Source: Aminobacter niigataensis (GTDB lineage: Bacteria; Pseudomonadota; Alphaproteobacteria; Rhizobiales; Rhizobiaceae). From it: a stretch of DNA of 64,000 bases. The stretch lies in NCBI RefSeq assembly GCF_014200015.1, contig NZ_JACHOT010000003.1:1-64000 (forward strand), read 5' to 3'. Under the pieces are notes generated by a model, which saw only the letters and a list, made by a program, of their open reading frames with translations, made no database searches and had not been told where the DNA came from. The position numbers and the translations under genes are program-made. This document shows positions 8,534 to 15,620 of this stretch, piece after piece. Numbering within the stretch: position 1 is the first letter of the stretch; every line of letters begins with the position of its first letter.

Positions 8534-9121
8534 ATGGTCAGGCCGGCACTTTCCCGCATGCTGCTTTCGCTGTCCGTCGTCCTGGCCGCCGGGCTTACGG
8601 GCTGCGCCTATGTCACCGCGGTGCCGGTCAAGCCGGGCTCGAAGGTCAGCGGCATCCGCATCTACGACGTCAAGCCGATCCTGGTGGTCAACGGCGCCGC
8701 GGCGGCGATTCACATCGTGCCGAACTACAACCGGGCCTATGCGCTGCAGTTCGGCGCCTTCCTGGCCAAGAACGACTTCACGGCGACGATGACCAACGGC
8801 GTGCTCAGCGAGGTCCATGCCAACATGGATTCGACCGAGTTCATCAGCTTCCTGAAAGAACTGCTCAAGACGGTAGGGGCGAAGGGGCTTTCCGGCGAGG
8901 TTCAGCGGGCGCCAAATGGCGGGATCCAGGACCGCTTCCAGGTGTTCGACTTCGTGTTCGACCATGACGGCAACCTGGTGGCGCTCAGGCCGCTGATCAG
9001 CCAGCCCGACCTTTTGCACGTCAAGACGACGCAGGTGGTGCGCAACGTCGTGGAGGCACCTGTGGTCGCCGAGCAGCCGGACGCGGGCGGGATCACGCCG
9101 GGACCGCTCGGGGCGAGGTGA
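8534..9121 (+). CDS. Putative lipoprotein, partner of a trypsin-like protein
   Basis: A 195-residue protein with a type II signal sequence: MVRPALSRM, a hydrophobic LLLSLSVVLAAG-like core and the lipobox LTGC (Cys24). No family is recognised for the mature part, which has alternating beta-like segments (VKPILVVNGAAAAIHIVPN, FDFVFDHDGNLVALRPL) and a charged tail. It ends seven bases before the trypsin-like gene, in the same direction, so the two are likely co-transcribed. The region in front (8430-8480) is locally AT-rich and probably holds the promoter. Role unknown; periplasmic membrane anchoring is inferred from the lipobox. Confidence 0.65.
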   Translation: MVRPALSRMLLSLSVVLAAGLTGCAYVTAVPVKPGSKVSGIRIYDVKPILVVNGAAAAIHIVPNYNRAYALQFGAFLAKNDFTATMTNGVLSEVHANMDSTEFISFLKELLKTVGAKGLSGEVQRAPNGGIQDRFQVFDFVFDHDGNLVALRPLISQPDLLHVKTTQVVRNVVEAPVVAEQPDAGGITPGPLGAR

Positions 9122-9128
9122 GCGGGCG

Positions 9129-10046
9129 ATGGCCGCAGAAATCGTCGAGCATCCGGAATATGCGACGGTTTGCCGGACCATCGAGGCGGACCACGACCAC
9201 CTCGTCGCGCACTACCAGGCACACCACCTCGGCGTGTCCAAAAAATACCGCGGCGGCGCGAAGCTGGCTGCGACCTGCGTGACGTTCTACGTGATGAGGA
9301 AGGGCGCGCAACATGCCCGGCACCTGGTGCCGCCTTTTCTCGACCTCGCCTACAAGGAGGGGTCGCACCCGCGCCGGATCGCCACCGATGTCTGCGAGAT
9401 CCTGGAGCAGCCGGTCGCCCTGTCGATCCGCGGCGGCAACGCTGTCTTCGGCGCGGACGGCGAACCCGGCACGGTGGGGCTGGTGTTCAGGCAGGGCGAC
9501 AGGGATTTTCTCGTCACCAATGCCCATGTGGTCACAGATCCCGGCGTGCTGCCCGGCCCAGTGACGGTGCGCGTGCCGCATTCGGCCGTCGAGATCGAGG
9601 GCATCGTGCGGCGCATGGACAACCTCGGCGCCGCCGAGATCCGCAGCGACGCAGCCCTTGTCGAGGTGGCGCTGAACGCCGTGGCGCCGGGACGATTCCG
9701 CGGCACCGACCTCATTCTCGTCGGCTATGGCGAGATCGCCAACAACGACCCGCGGCGCTTCTTCTTCGTCTCCAAGGAATTCGTGCACGAGGCTCGATGG
9801 GCGGCATGGGTGCCGGGCGGAGCGCAGATCACCGTCGAAGGTCACGACAAGACCTATGCCAGCTTCCACAAGCTCAGCGTGATCGTCGGCCAGGCGAGCC
9901 CGGGCAATTCGGGCGCGGTGGTGTTTTGCCTGTCCAAATCGGGGCTGGTCGCCGTCGGCCTGCTGTTCGGCGGCGCGCTGGCGATCAACGAGATCTGGGT
10001 CTTCCCGATCAGGCGCTGCCTAAAGCAGATGGGGGTCGACGTGTGA
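9129..10046 (+). CDS. Trypsin-like (S1-fold) serine protease domain protein
   Basis: A 305-residue protein with no signal peptide. The C-terminal two thirds has a chymotrypsin-fold triad in order: TNAHVV (His133), SDAALVEV (Asp174) and GQASPGNSGAVVF (Ser261); GNSG replaces the usual GDSG, as in many bacterial trypsin-like proteins. The first ~95 residues hold a small domain with a CVTFYVMRKG strand and a TDVCEI strand, a pattern often seen ahead of cytoplasmic trypsin-like peptidases. It follows the lipoprotein gene by seven bases. Its last 27 bases overlap the 3' end of the convergent TetR gene. Substrate unknown; protease activity is predicted from the intact triad. Confidence 0.75.
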   Translation: MAAEIVEHPEYATVCRTIEADHDHLVAHYQAHHLGVSKKYRGGAKLAATCVTFYVMRKGAQHARHLVPPFLDLAYKEGSHPRRIATDVCEILEQPVALSIRGGNAVFGADGEPGTVGLVFRQGDRDFLVTNAHVVTDPGVLPGPVTVRVPHSAVEIEGIVRRMDNLGAAEIRSDAALVEVALNAVAPGRFRGTDLILVGYGEIANNDPRRFFFVSKEFVHEARWAAWVPGGAQITVEGHDKTYASFHKLSVIVGQASPGNSGAVVFCLSKSGLVAVGLLFGGALAINEIWVFPIRRCLKQMGVDV

Positions 10047-10706
10047 GGAATCGACGCGCGTGGCCGGAGCCGAGACCTGCCCGGCAGGCACGGCCGGACT
10101 GGGCGAAAACAGCATCTTGACGAAGCTGCGGAATGCCAGCACCTGGTGCTCGAGCCGGCGCGGGTCGGCCATCAGCTTGGACATGATGATGCCGCCGTCG
10201 ACGATGCAGGACATCATGTCGGCGACGGTGTCGAGATCGACAGCCTCGCGCGGCGGATGCTGGGCGGCGATCTCGTCGAGCGTGGCGCGGAAACGCACGT
10301 TCCAGCCCTGCACCGAATTGACCGCGATGGCGCGGACCTCGCGGTCGAACATGCGCTCCTGGTAGCAGACCGAGGCGATGAGGCAGCCGGGGTGGCCGTG
10401 GGGCAGATCGGCCATGACCTCAGCGAGCAGCTTGAGGCCGATGAGGAAGGCCTGGAGCGGGTCGTCGGAAAGCTGGCGACCGCGGCCGAAAACGTCGTCG
10501 AAGACCCGGTTGTTGGCCTCGACGTAGCGCAGCAGCATGGCGCGGGCGAGCTCGTTCTTGTCCTTGAAGTGGTAGAAGAAGCCGCTCTTGGTGATGCCGG
10601 CCTCGGCGATGACCTCGTCGATCGAGGTGGCGCCAAAACCCTTGGCGAGCACCGACATCTCGGCGATCGCGAGTATCCGCTCACGGGTTTCCAGGCCCTT
10701 GCCCAT
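10020..10706 (-). CDS. TetR/AcrR-family transcriptional regulator
   Basis: A 228-residue regulator. The N-terminal TetR helix-turn-helix is clear: TRERILAIAEMSVLAKGFGA, then IDEVIAEAGITKSGFFYHFKDKNEL (about residues 25-50). The C-terminal half resembles the YefM/TetR_C ligand-binding fold with a conserved PHGHPGCLIASVCYQE stretch. The Met at 10706 (MGKGLETRER) is preferred to the longer frame because TetR proteins start a few residues before the first helix. It is divergent from the homocysteine methyltransferase gene and could control it. A GTACC-TGC-GGTAC inverted repeat sits 20 bases upstream of the start. Confidence 0.85.
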   Translation of the reverse strand: MGKGLETRERILAIAEMSVLAKGFGATSIDEVIAEAGITKSGFFYHFKDKNELARAMLLRYVEANNRVFDDVFGRGRQLSDDPLQAFLIGLKLLAEVMADLPHGHPGCLIASVCYQERMFDREVRAIAVNSVQGWNVRFRATLDEIAAQHPPREAVDLDTVADMMSCIVDGGIIMSKLMADPRRLEHQVLAFRSFVKMLFSPSPAVPAGQVSAPATRVDSSHVDPHLL

Positions 10707-10726
10707 ATCCGATCCGAGAAAACGCT

Positions 10727-10739
10727 GTACCTGCGGTAC
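10727..10739. promoter_or_regulatory. Candidate TetR operator GTACC-N3-GGTAC
   Basis: A perfect inverted repeat with 5-bp arms and a 3-base spacer, 21 bases in front of the TetR start and within the divergent promoter region (10707-10942). Position and symmetry fit autoregulation by the adjacent TetR protein; binding is inferred. Confidence 0.5.
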
Positions 10740-10942
10740 GGTTTTTGACTCCGCGACAATATCACCGATGACGCATATGCCGCCACATGGTTGGCCAAGC
10801 CATTGAGGTGCCGACGTAATTCGCGTTTCCGCGACCACCGCACCGCAAGGTTTCTAGTTCCGAACCGACGGTTGAGGCAAAAACGGCATTCCCGATGCCG
10901 GGCCGTGCGGCAGGACGGGAACCGTTGATATCGGAGACCCAC

Positions 10943-11884
10943 ATGGCCAAGTACCGCAACGACCTGCCGCAGATGAAGGGCGGCCTGTTCCTCAGCGACG
11001 GCGGCATGGAAACAACGCTGATCTTCCATGACGGCGTCGAACTGCCGCATTTCGCCTCCTTCGTGCTGCTCGACACCGCCGAGGGCCGGCAGCGCCTGAA
11101 GGGCTACTACGAGCGATATCTCGACATCGCCCGCCGGCGCGGCACCGGCTTCGTGCTCGACAGCGCGACGTGGCGCGCCAACCCCGACTGGGGCGAGAAG
11201 CTGGGCTATGGGGCCGACGCGCTGAAGGCCATCAATGTCGGCTCGATCCGCCTGCTCGAGGAATTGCGCGACAAATGGGAGGCGCCGGAGACTCCGCTGG
11301 TGGTGAGCGGCGCCATCGGCCCGCGCGGCGACGGCTACAAGGCCGGCAACATGGATGCGCAGGAGGCCGAAGCCTATCACGCGGCCCAGATCGCCAGTTT
11401 TGCGGAGGCGGGCGCCGACATGGTGGCGGCCTATACGCTGACCAACATCGACGAGGCGATCGGCATCGCCCGCGCCGCGAAGCGGCTCGGCATGCCGTGC
11501 ATGATCTCGTTCACGGTGGAGACCGACGGCAGGCTGGTGACGGGAAAGACGCTGAAGGACGCCATCGAGACGACCGACCGCGAGACCGGCGCCTATCCGC
11601 TCTACTACATGATCAACTGCGCCCATCCGAGCCATTTTGCCCAGGCACTTGGCGCAGGCGAAGCATGGCTGGAACGGGTGGCCGGCGTGAAGGCCAACGC
11701 CTCGACCAAGAGCCATGCGGAGCTCGATGAATCCGAGACGCTGGATGCCGGCGATCCTGCCGATCTCGGCCGCCGCTACGGCGCGCTGACGCGGTCGTTC
11801 CCGACGATGCGCATCCTTGGCGGCTGCTGCGGAACCGACCATCGCCACGTCGCGGCGATCTGCGAGGCCTGCCTGCCGGCCTGA
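10943..11884 (+). CDS. Homocysteine S-methyltransferase family protein
   Basis: A 313-residue TIM-barrel methyltransferase of the Pfam S-methyl_trans family. The N-terminal FLSDGGMETTLIF block and the three zinc-binding cysteines are present: Cys226 in INCAHPSHF, and Cys295-Cys296 in GGCCGTDHRH. These enzymes transfer a methyl group from S-methylmethionine, betaine or a similar donor to homocysteine, giving methionine. The donor cannot be told from sequence; the short length excludes full B12-dependent MetH. The ATG at 10943 is used because the N-terminal 16 residues of the longer frame are not family-like. It is divergent from a TetR regulator that may control it. Confidence 0.85.
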   Translation: MAKYRNDLPQMKGGLFLSDGGMETTLIFHDGVELPHFASFVLLDTAEGRQRLKGYYERYLDIARRRGTGFVLDSATWRANPDWGEKLGYGADALKAINVGSIRLLEELRDKWEAPETPLVVSGAIGPRGDGYKAGNMDAQEAEAYHAAQIASFAEAGADMVAAYTLTNIDEAIGIARAAKRLGMPCMISFTVETDGRLVTGKTLKDAIETTDRETGAYPLYYMINCAHPSHFAQALGAGEAWLERVAGVKANASTKSHAELDESETLDAGDPADLGRRYGALTRSFPTMRILGGCCGTDHRHVAAICEACLPA

Positions 11885-11899
11885 AGACGGCGGCCGCGG

Positions 11900-12220
11900 T
11901 CAAGCCGTTCCGGCAATCGCCATCGAGCGGAGATCGCGGCCCATGCGACGGGTGCAGGCCGCCAGCAGCGCCGAACAGAGGACGTCGACATCAGTGCCCT
12001 CGCGCGGGCACCAGCCACAGGGGCAGGCCGCCGGACCGGAATGGGCGTCGGCGGTCTCGCGGTAGATCGAGCCCACCGCCTGGGCGGCGAGCCGCATGAC
12101 GACCATCGGCGGCAGGCCGGTCTTGCGCATCACTTCGCAGAACTCGTTCATGATGGTGGCGCGGATATGCGCCTGCGCTTCCTCGTGCCGACGCTCGTTC
12201 TCGCTCAGATGTGCCAACAA
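11900..12220 (-). CDS. Conserved hypothetical protein with CPCGWC motif
   Basis: A 106-residue alpha-helical protein of unknown function. A helical, charged N-terminus (SENERRHEEAQAHIRATIMN) is followed by a short hydrophobic helix and a compact Cys cluster, CPCGWCPREGTDVDVLC (about residues 66-82), that could bind a metal ion. The start is most likely the TTG at 12220, because GGAG lies about eight bases before it; the internal ATG would remove the first helix. It is convergent with the methyltransferase gene and lies 51 bases downstream of another small gene on the same strand. Confidence 0.55.
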   Translation of the reverse strand: MLAHLSENERRHEEAQAHIRATIMNEFCEVMRKTGLPPMVVMRLAAQAVGSIYRETADAHSGPAACPCGWCPREGTDVDVLCSALLAACTRRMGRDLRSMAIAGTA

Positions 12221-12271
12221 GAAATTCTCCAGATCAAAACTCGTGCGCCCGCATCGGGGCGCCTTGTGGGT

Positions 12272-12586
12272 TCATCGGTCGGGGACGACCGTCGAGGCCG
12301 CAAGCCGCAGGGCCTCGCGCGCCGTTTCGAGCTGACGCATCGCCTCGAAGAGCGCTTCCCTGTCGCGCCGATGGATATCGAGGGCGGCTACAAACAAGGT
12401 GCTTTCGCCGACCTCGGGTTGCGGCAGCGCGTTGAGCCGGCCGAGGCTGTCGTTGGCGGCGCGCCGAGCGCTGTCGACCTGCAATTTCAAAGCCTCGACA
12501 CGACCGAAATGCGAGAGATAGCGGCCGATGTCCGCGTCACGGCTGCTCGCCTCGGAAAATCCAGCGCTGGGAGCGACATGCATCAT
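12272..12586 (-). CDS. Small helical hypothetical protein
   Basis: A 104-residue protein starting MMHVAPSAGFSE. AAGGAGG lies seven bases ahead of the first ATG (12586), which fixes the start against the 30-residue-longer frame. Most of the chain is predicted helix with heptad-like spacing (VEALKLQVDSARRAANDSLGRL and LFEAMRQLETAREALRLAA), so a coiled-coil or helical bundle is likely. No family recognised. It is upstream of, and co-directional with, the CPCGWC protein gene. Confidence 0.55.
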   Translation of the reverse strand: MMHVAPSAGFSEASSRDADIGRYLSHFGRVEALKLQVDSARRAANDSLGRLNALPQPEVGESTLFVAALDIHRRDREALFEAMRQLETAREALRLAASTVVPDR

Positions 12587-12698
12587 CGGTCTGCCTCCTT
12601 CGTTCGTTCGCGACCATGACCGCGTCGAATGGTGCGCGGTCATGGCAAGCCTAACCCGCCACCTGGAATGAGCCAATACAAAACTGGACTAAAAATAT

Positions 12699-12714
12699 CA
12701 AGTTTAAAAACTTG
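12699..12714. promoter_or_regulatory. AT-rich palindrome CAAGTTT-AA-AAACTTG
   Basis: Perfect 7-bp arms around AA in an AT-rich intergenic patch (12668-12714) between the divergent helical protein (12586) and the GNAT gene (12858). It may be an operator or hold the divergent promoters. Confidence 0.4.
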
Positions 12715-12857
12715 GCGTTCCAGCATGCGCTGCAGGGGCAGAGCCGACGTTCCCGCCCTGCCCCGGGCAGCAGCCGACAGCGGCGGTTGACTGGGGCGGC
12801 GACGCGCGCTCCTATATGGACCGCAGCCTGGGGCGGCTGCAGAGTGGAGGAGCGGTC

Positions 12858-13454
12858 ATGGCCGAGAAGGCTGCTTACAGTGACGAAGGCTTGACCGCCG
12901 AGGCCCGCCCCGCCACCAAGGAAGACGCGGGCATCCTGGCGCAACTCGTCAATATGGCCGGCGACGGCCTGCCGCTGTATCTCTGGACCAAGATGGCGGA
13001 AGGCGGCGATCCCTGGAAAGTGGGGCGCCAGCGGGCGCAGCGCGAAGAGGGCAGCTTCTCCTACCGCAACGCCGTCGTCCTGGAGCACGGCAAGGTGCTG
13101 GCCTGCCTGATCGGCTATCCGATCGTACCCTCGCTGCCGGATCCCGACACGCCGGCCATGTTCGTGCCGTTCAACATGCTCGAGGCCCTGGCCGCCGGCA
13201 GCTGGTACGTCAACGTCATGGCGACGTTGCCCGAGGCGCGCGGGCGCGGCTTCGGCTCGCGGCTGCTGGCGATGGCCGACGCGATTGCCGAGGCCACCGG
13301 CTGCACGGGCACCAGCCTCATCGTTTCGGACGCCAACGCCACCGCCCGGCATCTCTATGAGAGCTCCGGATACCGCGAGATCGCTTCCGAGCCGATGATC
13401 AAGGAGGGCTGGACCGGCGCGGGCGAGAACTGGGTGCTGATGGTGAAGCCGTGA
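12858..13454 (+). CDS. GNAT-family N-acetyltransferase
   Basis: A 198-residue GNAT protein. The acetyl-CoA pyrophosphate loop VMATLPEARGRGFGSRLL (motif A, R-x-x-G-x-G) is near residues 117-134, preceded by the beta-4 strand SWYVNV and followed by SLIVSDANATARHLYESSGY (motif B). GNAT enzymes acetylate amines on small molecules or proteins; this one's acceptor is unknown. GGAGG lies nine bases before the ATG at 12858. Its stop overlaps the GTG start of the next gene by four bases, so the two are translationally coupled. Confidence 0.85.
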   Translation: MAEKAAYSDEGLTAEARPATKEDAGILAQLVNMAGDGLPLYLWTKMAEGGDPWKVGRQRAQREEGSFSYRNAVVLEHGKVLACLIGYPIVPSLPDPDTPAMFVPFNMLEALAAGSWYVNVMATLPEARGRGFGSRLLAMADAIAEATGCTGTSLIVSDANATARHLYESSGYREIASEPMIKEGWTGAGENWVLMVKP

Positions 13455-14233
13455 GGCGCGCGACCGCACCCGAGGTTTCCGAAGTGACATTCTGCGACGA
13501 TGCCGCGATGGCCTATGACGCGGCGCGCCGGAGCTTCGTTTCAGGCGAGGCCCTGACCTTCGACGAGGCCTATCGTCTCGCCCATCTGCCGCTGGTGGTG
13601 CCGGGCCATCCCGAAATCATCGCCGGCAAGGACGGGACCGACTATCTCAACGGAAGATACGAGACGCCACGGCACTCGCTGGTCGTGCCTATCGATGCCG
13701 GGGAACTGGGCAGATCCGAAGCTTTCCAGCTGTTCGAGGCAGAGCTTCGTTCGTTTTCGTTCAGCGACAAGATCGCCTGGCAGGTCGGCCGCCAGCGTGC
13801 CGGCAAGCTGCATGCGACCATCGTTGGCGGCCTTTCCGAGCCGGATATCGCGCGCTATGCCGACGCCGCCGCCAGCGCACTCGAACGGTTGGGCGCAGTC
13901 TCCCTGCGCATCGGCGGACCGTTCCTGGGCAGGATCAACACCGGCCGGATCTATCTACCGGTCTATCCGGAATGCCGCGACGGCAGCGACGTGTTCGCGC
14001 TGATCCAGAACGCGTGTGGCGCACAGCAGTCCCGGTTTTACGTGATCGGCTATTATCATTTCGCAGCAGTGCTGACGGTTGCAGAGACGGTGGACCTGAC
14101 CAGGCTGGCGGAGCGGTGGCGCCAGAGCACGTTGGCCGAGCTACCTGTGAGGTCACTCGCCATCCAGGCGACCAATGACGACCTGGGGCTTTCCGCGCGG
14201 ATCATCGCGACGATCCCGGTGGGTGGGGGCTAG
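13451..14233 (+). CDS. Hypothetical protein, possible 2H-phosphoesterase-like fold
   Basis: A 260-residue soluble protein whose GTG start overlaps the acetyltransferase stop. The central part has one clear His-x-Thr motif, KLHATIVGGL (His121-Thr123), set in a beta strand as in 2H phosphoesterases, which need two such motifs. A later YYHFAAVL strand (about residue 198) is where a second might be, but the Thr/Ser is missing. The product may therefore be a degenerate or ligand-binding member. Coupling to a GNAT gene suggests a common small-molecule substrate. Function not assigned. Confidence 0.6.
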   Translation: MRRATAPEVSEVTFCDDAAMAYDAARRSFVSGEALTFDEAYRLAHLPLVVPGHPEIIAGKDGTDYLNGRYETPRHSLVVPIDAGELGRSEAFQLFEAELRSFSFSDKIAWQVGRQRAGKLHATIVGGLSEPDIARYADAAASALERLGAVSLRIGGPFLGRINTGRIYLPVYPECRDGSDVFALIQNACGAQQSRFYVIGYYHFAAVLTVAETVDLTRLAERWRQSTLAELPVRSLAIQATNDDLGLSARIIATIPVGGG

Positions 14234-14553
14234 GCAGCTGACGCCTGGTTTCGTGGTCACTGCTCATATCGCGCAGCACAAGGTCCGGACGGCTGGGGGG
14301 TATCGTGCGAAGGTGCTGCCAGGGAATGCGGCCGTACGTTCTGGGCCACCGTGCCCTTCACTAATGTCACGGCATGGATTCCCGACACTCTCCGCTCGTT
14401 TCACTCGCTCACGAGGTCGGGAATGCCGAATGCAGGTGGAGCTGCCATTCGCTCGATCATTTTTTCCATCTGCGCGTGAACCTTCCTCTCCCGCCGGGGC
14501 ACACATGATCGTGGCGGCCAGCGAGCCGCAAGTGTCCCAGAGGAGAACCTGAC
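14234..14553. other. Intergenic stretch with one subtype-B REP-like element
   Basis: No gene is visible. The stretch contains a REP-like copy at 14366-14427, and an AGAGGAG ribosome-binding site for the next gene at its right end. Confidence 0.6.
14366..14427 (+). repeat. REP-like element, subtype B
   Basis: Carries GTCACGGCATGGATTCCCGA, then CTCCGCTCG, TCGCTCACGAGG and GGGAATG. The ends GGATTCCCGAC and GTCGGGAATG form a hairpin. Further copies lie at 15461-15530 and 20735-20797. Confidence 0.75.
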
Positions 14554-14862
14554 ATGAGCATGACCAACACCATCATCCGCTCGTCGATGATCGCGACGCT
14601 GGCCCTTTCGATGTCGGCCTTTGCCGGCGCGGCCTCGGCCGCACAGCTCAAGGCGCGCGTGCCGGCCCCGCCGCCGCATCAACTCGGGCTCAAGGCGCCG
14701 GGCGGCGGCGGACAGGCCGAGGGCCATGTCGAGACGTGCAACAACAAGGCGTCGTGCAACCTGATGATCGCCTATTGCGCCGGCCACGGCGGCGACTGGG
14801 AGGAAACCGGCACGCCGGGCCCGCAGGGCGAACCGCAGAAGGGCAAGTGTACCTATCCCTGA
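14554..14862 (+). CDS. Small exported Cys-containing protein
   Basis: A 102-residue protein with a Sec signal peptide: MSMTNTIIRSS, a hydrophobic core and an A-x-A cleavage site near residue 29 (AGAASA|AQL). The mature part is about 73 residues with four cysteines (CNNKASC, AYC, GKC) that can form two disulphides, and a Gly/Pro-rich linker. No named family is recognised. GAGGAG precedes the ATG and a good rho-independent terminator follows at 14898-14926, so it is a single-gene transcript. Likely a periplasmic or secreted protein of unknown role. Confidence 0.7.
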   Translation: MSMTNTIIRSSMIATLALSMSAFAGAASAAQLKARVPAPPPHQLGLKAPGGGGQAEGHVETCNNKASCNLMIAYCAGHGGDWEETGTPGPQGEPQKGKCTYP

Positions 14863-14897
14863 TAAAATCAGGGGCTCCCGAGACTTTTGGCCAAGCG

Positions 14898-14926
14898 CCC
14901 TCCCGTCCCCGGACGGGAGGGTTTTT
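14898..14926 (+). terminator. Rho-independent terminator
   Basis: CCCTCCCGTCC (14898-14908) pairs with GGACGGGAGGG (14911-14921), then TTTTT. It ends the transcript of the small exported protein. Confidence 0.85.
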
Positions 14927-15027
14927 GTGCGCGATGGCGCGATAGCGTTGGAGCGTGTCGCCCCCCTGCTTGACGCCGGTGCGGCATTCGGAGCAAATCG
15001 CGGACATTCGTGGGAGCTTGCCTGAAA

Positions 15028-15366
15028 ATGTCCGCCATCGGCCTTTCGTTGCTCGGTTTTTCGACCGTCATCTTCCTGATTGCCGCGATGGTGGCCAAGA
15101 CCTGGGGCATCGAGCCGACCATCGGCAAGCTGGTGGTGACGCTGATCCTCTATTCGCTCGGCAACCTGATCATGCTGCGGCTGGTGCGCGACTTCGGCAT
15201 GTCGGTGTCGTTCTCGCTGTCGGCGGTGATCCAGCTGATCGCCGTCAACCTCGTCGCCATCGTCTTTTTCGGCGAGAAGCTGAGCGGCATCCAGGGCATC
15301 GGCGTCGGGCTCGCGGTCGTGGCGGTGGCACTGATCACGCTTGGGCCGGCACTGGCCGGGAAATAG
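15028..15366 (+). CDS. Small EamA/SMR-like membrane transporter
   Basis: A 112-residue integral membrane protein with four hydrophobic segments, the size of small multidrug-resistance proteins or half of an EamA (DMT) carrier. The last part, FFGEKLSGIQGIGVGLAVVAVALI, is the typical DMT C-terminal (G-E-x-L-s/t)..G hairpin. Proteins of this size act as homo- or heterodimers. Substrate unknown. The ATG at 15028 is preferred because the first hydrophobic helix starts right there; the alternative TTG at 15010 adds six residues. It stands alone between a terminator and a REP-like element. Confidence 0.7.
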   Translation: MSAIGLSLLGFSTVIFLIAAMVAKTWGIEPTIGKLVVTLILYSLGNLIMLRLVRDFGMSVSFSLSAVIQLIAVNLVAIVFFGEKLSGIQGIGVGLAVVAVALITLGPALAGK

Positions 15367-15399
15367 GGCGTCACCGAAGGAAGACGAAAACCCACCTTC

Positions 15400-15530
15400 C
15401 GTCATTCCTAACCTCGTAAGAGATCGAGCGCAGGTCCAAATCCTGAACCGGCTCTGGTCCGTCATCGTCACGGCATGGATTCCCGACACTCTCCGCTCGC
15501 TGCGCTCGCTCACGAGGTTGGGAATGACGG
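15400..15530. repeat. REP-like element, subtype B, with an inverted partial copy
   Basis: The full copy is 15461-15530 (GTCATCGTCACGGCATGGAT to GGGAATGACGG). A partial inverted copy, CGTCATTCCTAACCTCGT, lies at 15400-15417, so the two ends can pair into a long hairpin. Confidence 0.7.
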
Positions 15531-15565
15531 AGTGAAGGAGGCGCCGCGTCAGCTACGGCAGCGAC

Positions 15566-15595
15566 CAAGAAAAATGGGGGCCAAGCGGCCCCCAT
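15566..15595 (-). terminator. Rho-independent terminator of phoX
   Basis: On the minus strand ATGGGGGCC pairs with GGCCCCCAT around a 4-base loop, then TTTTTCTT follows. It lies 26 bases after the phoX stop. Confidence 0.85.
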
Positions 15596-15620
15596 TCTCG
15601 TTACATCGGTTCGGTCCGTA

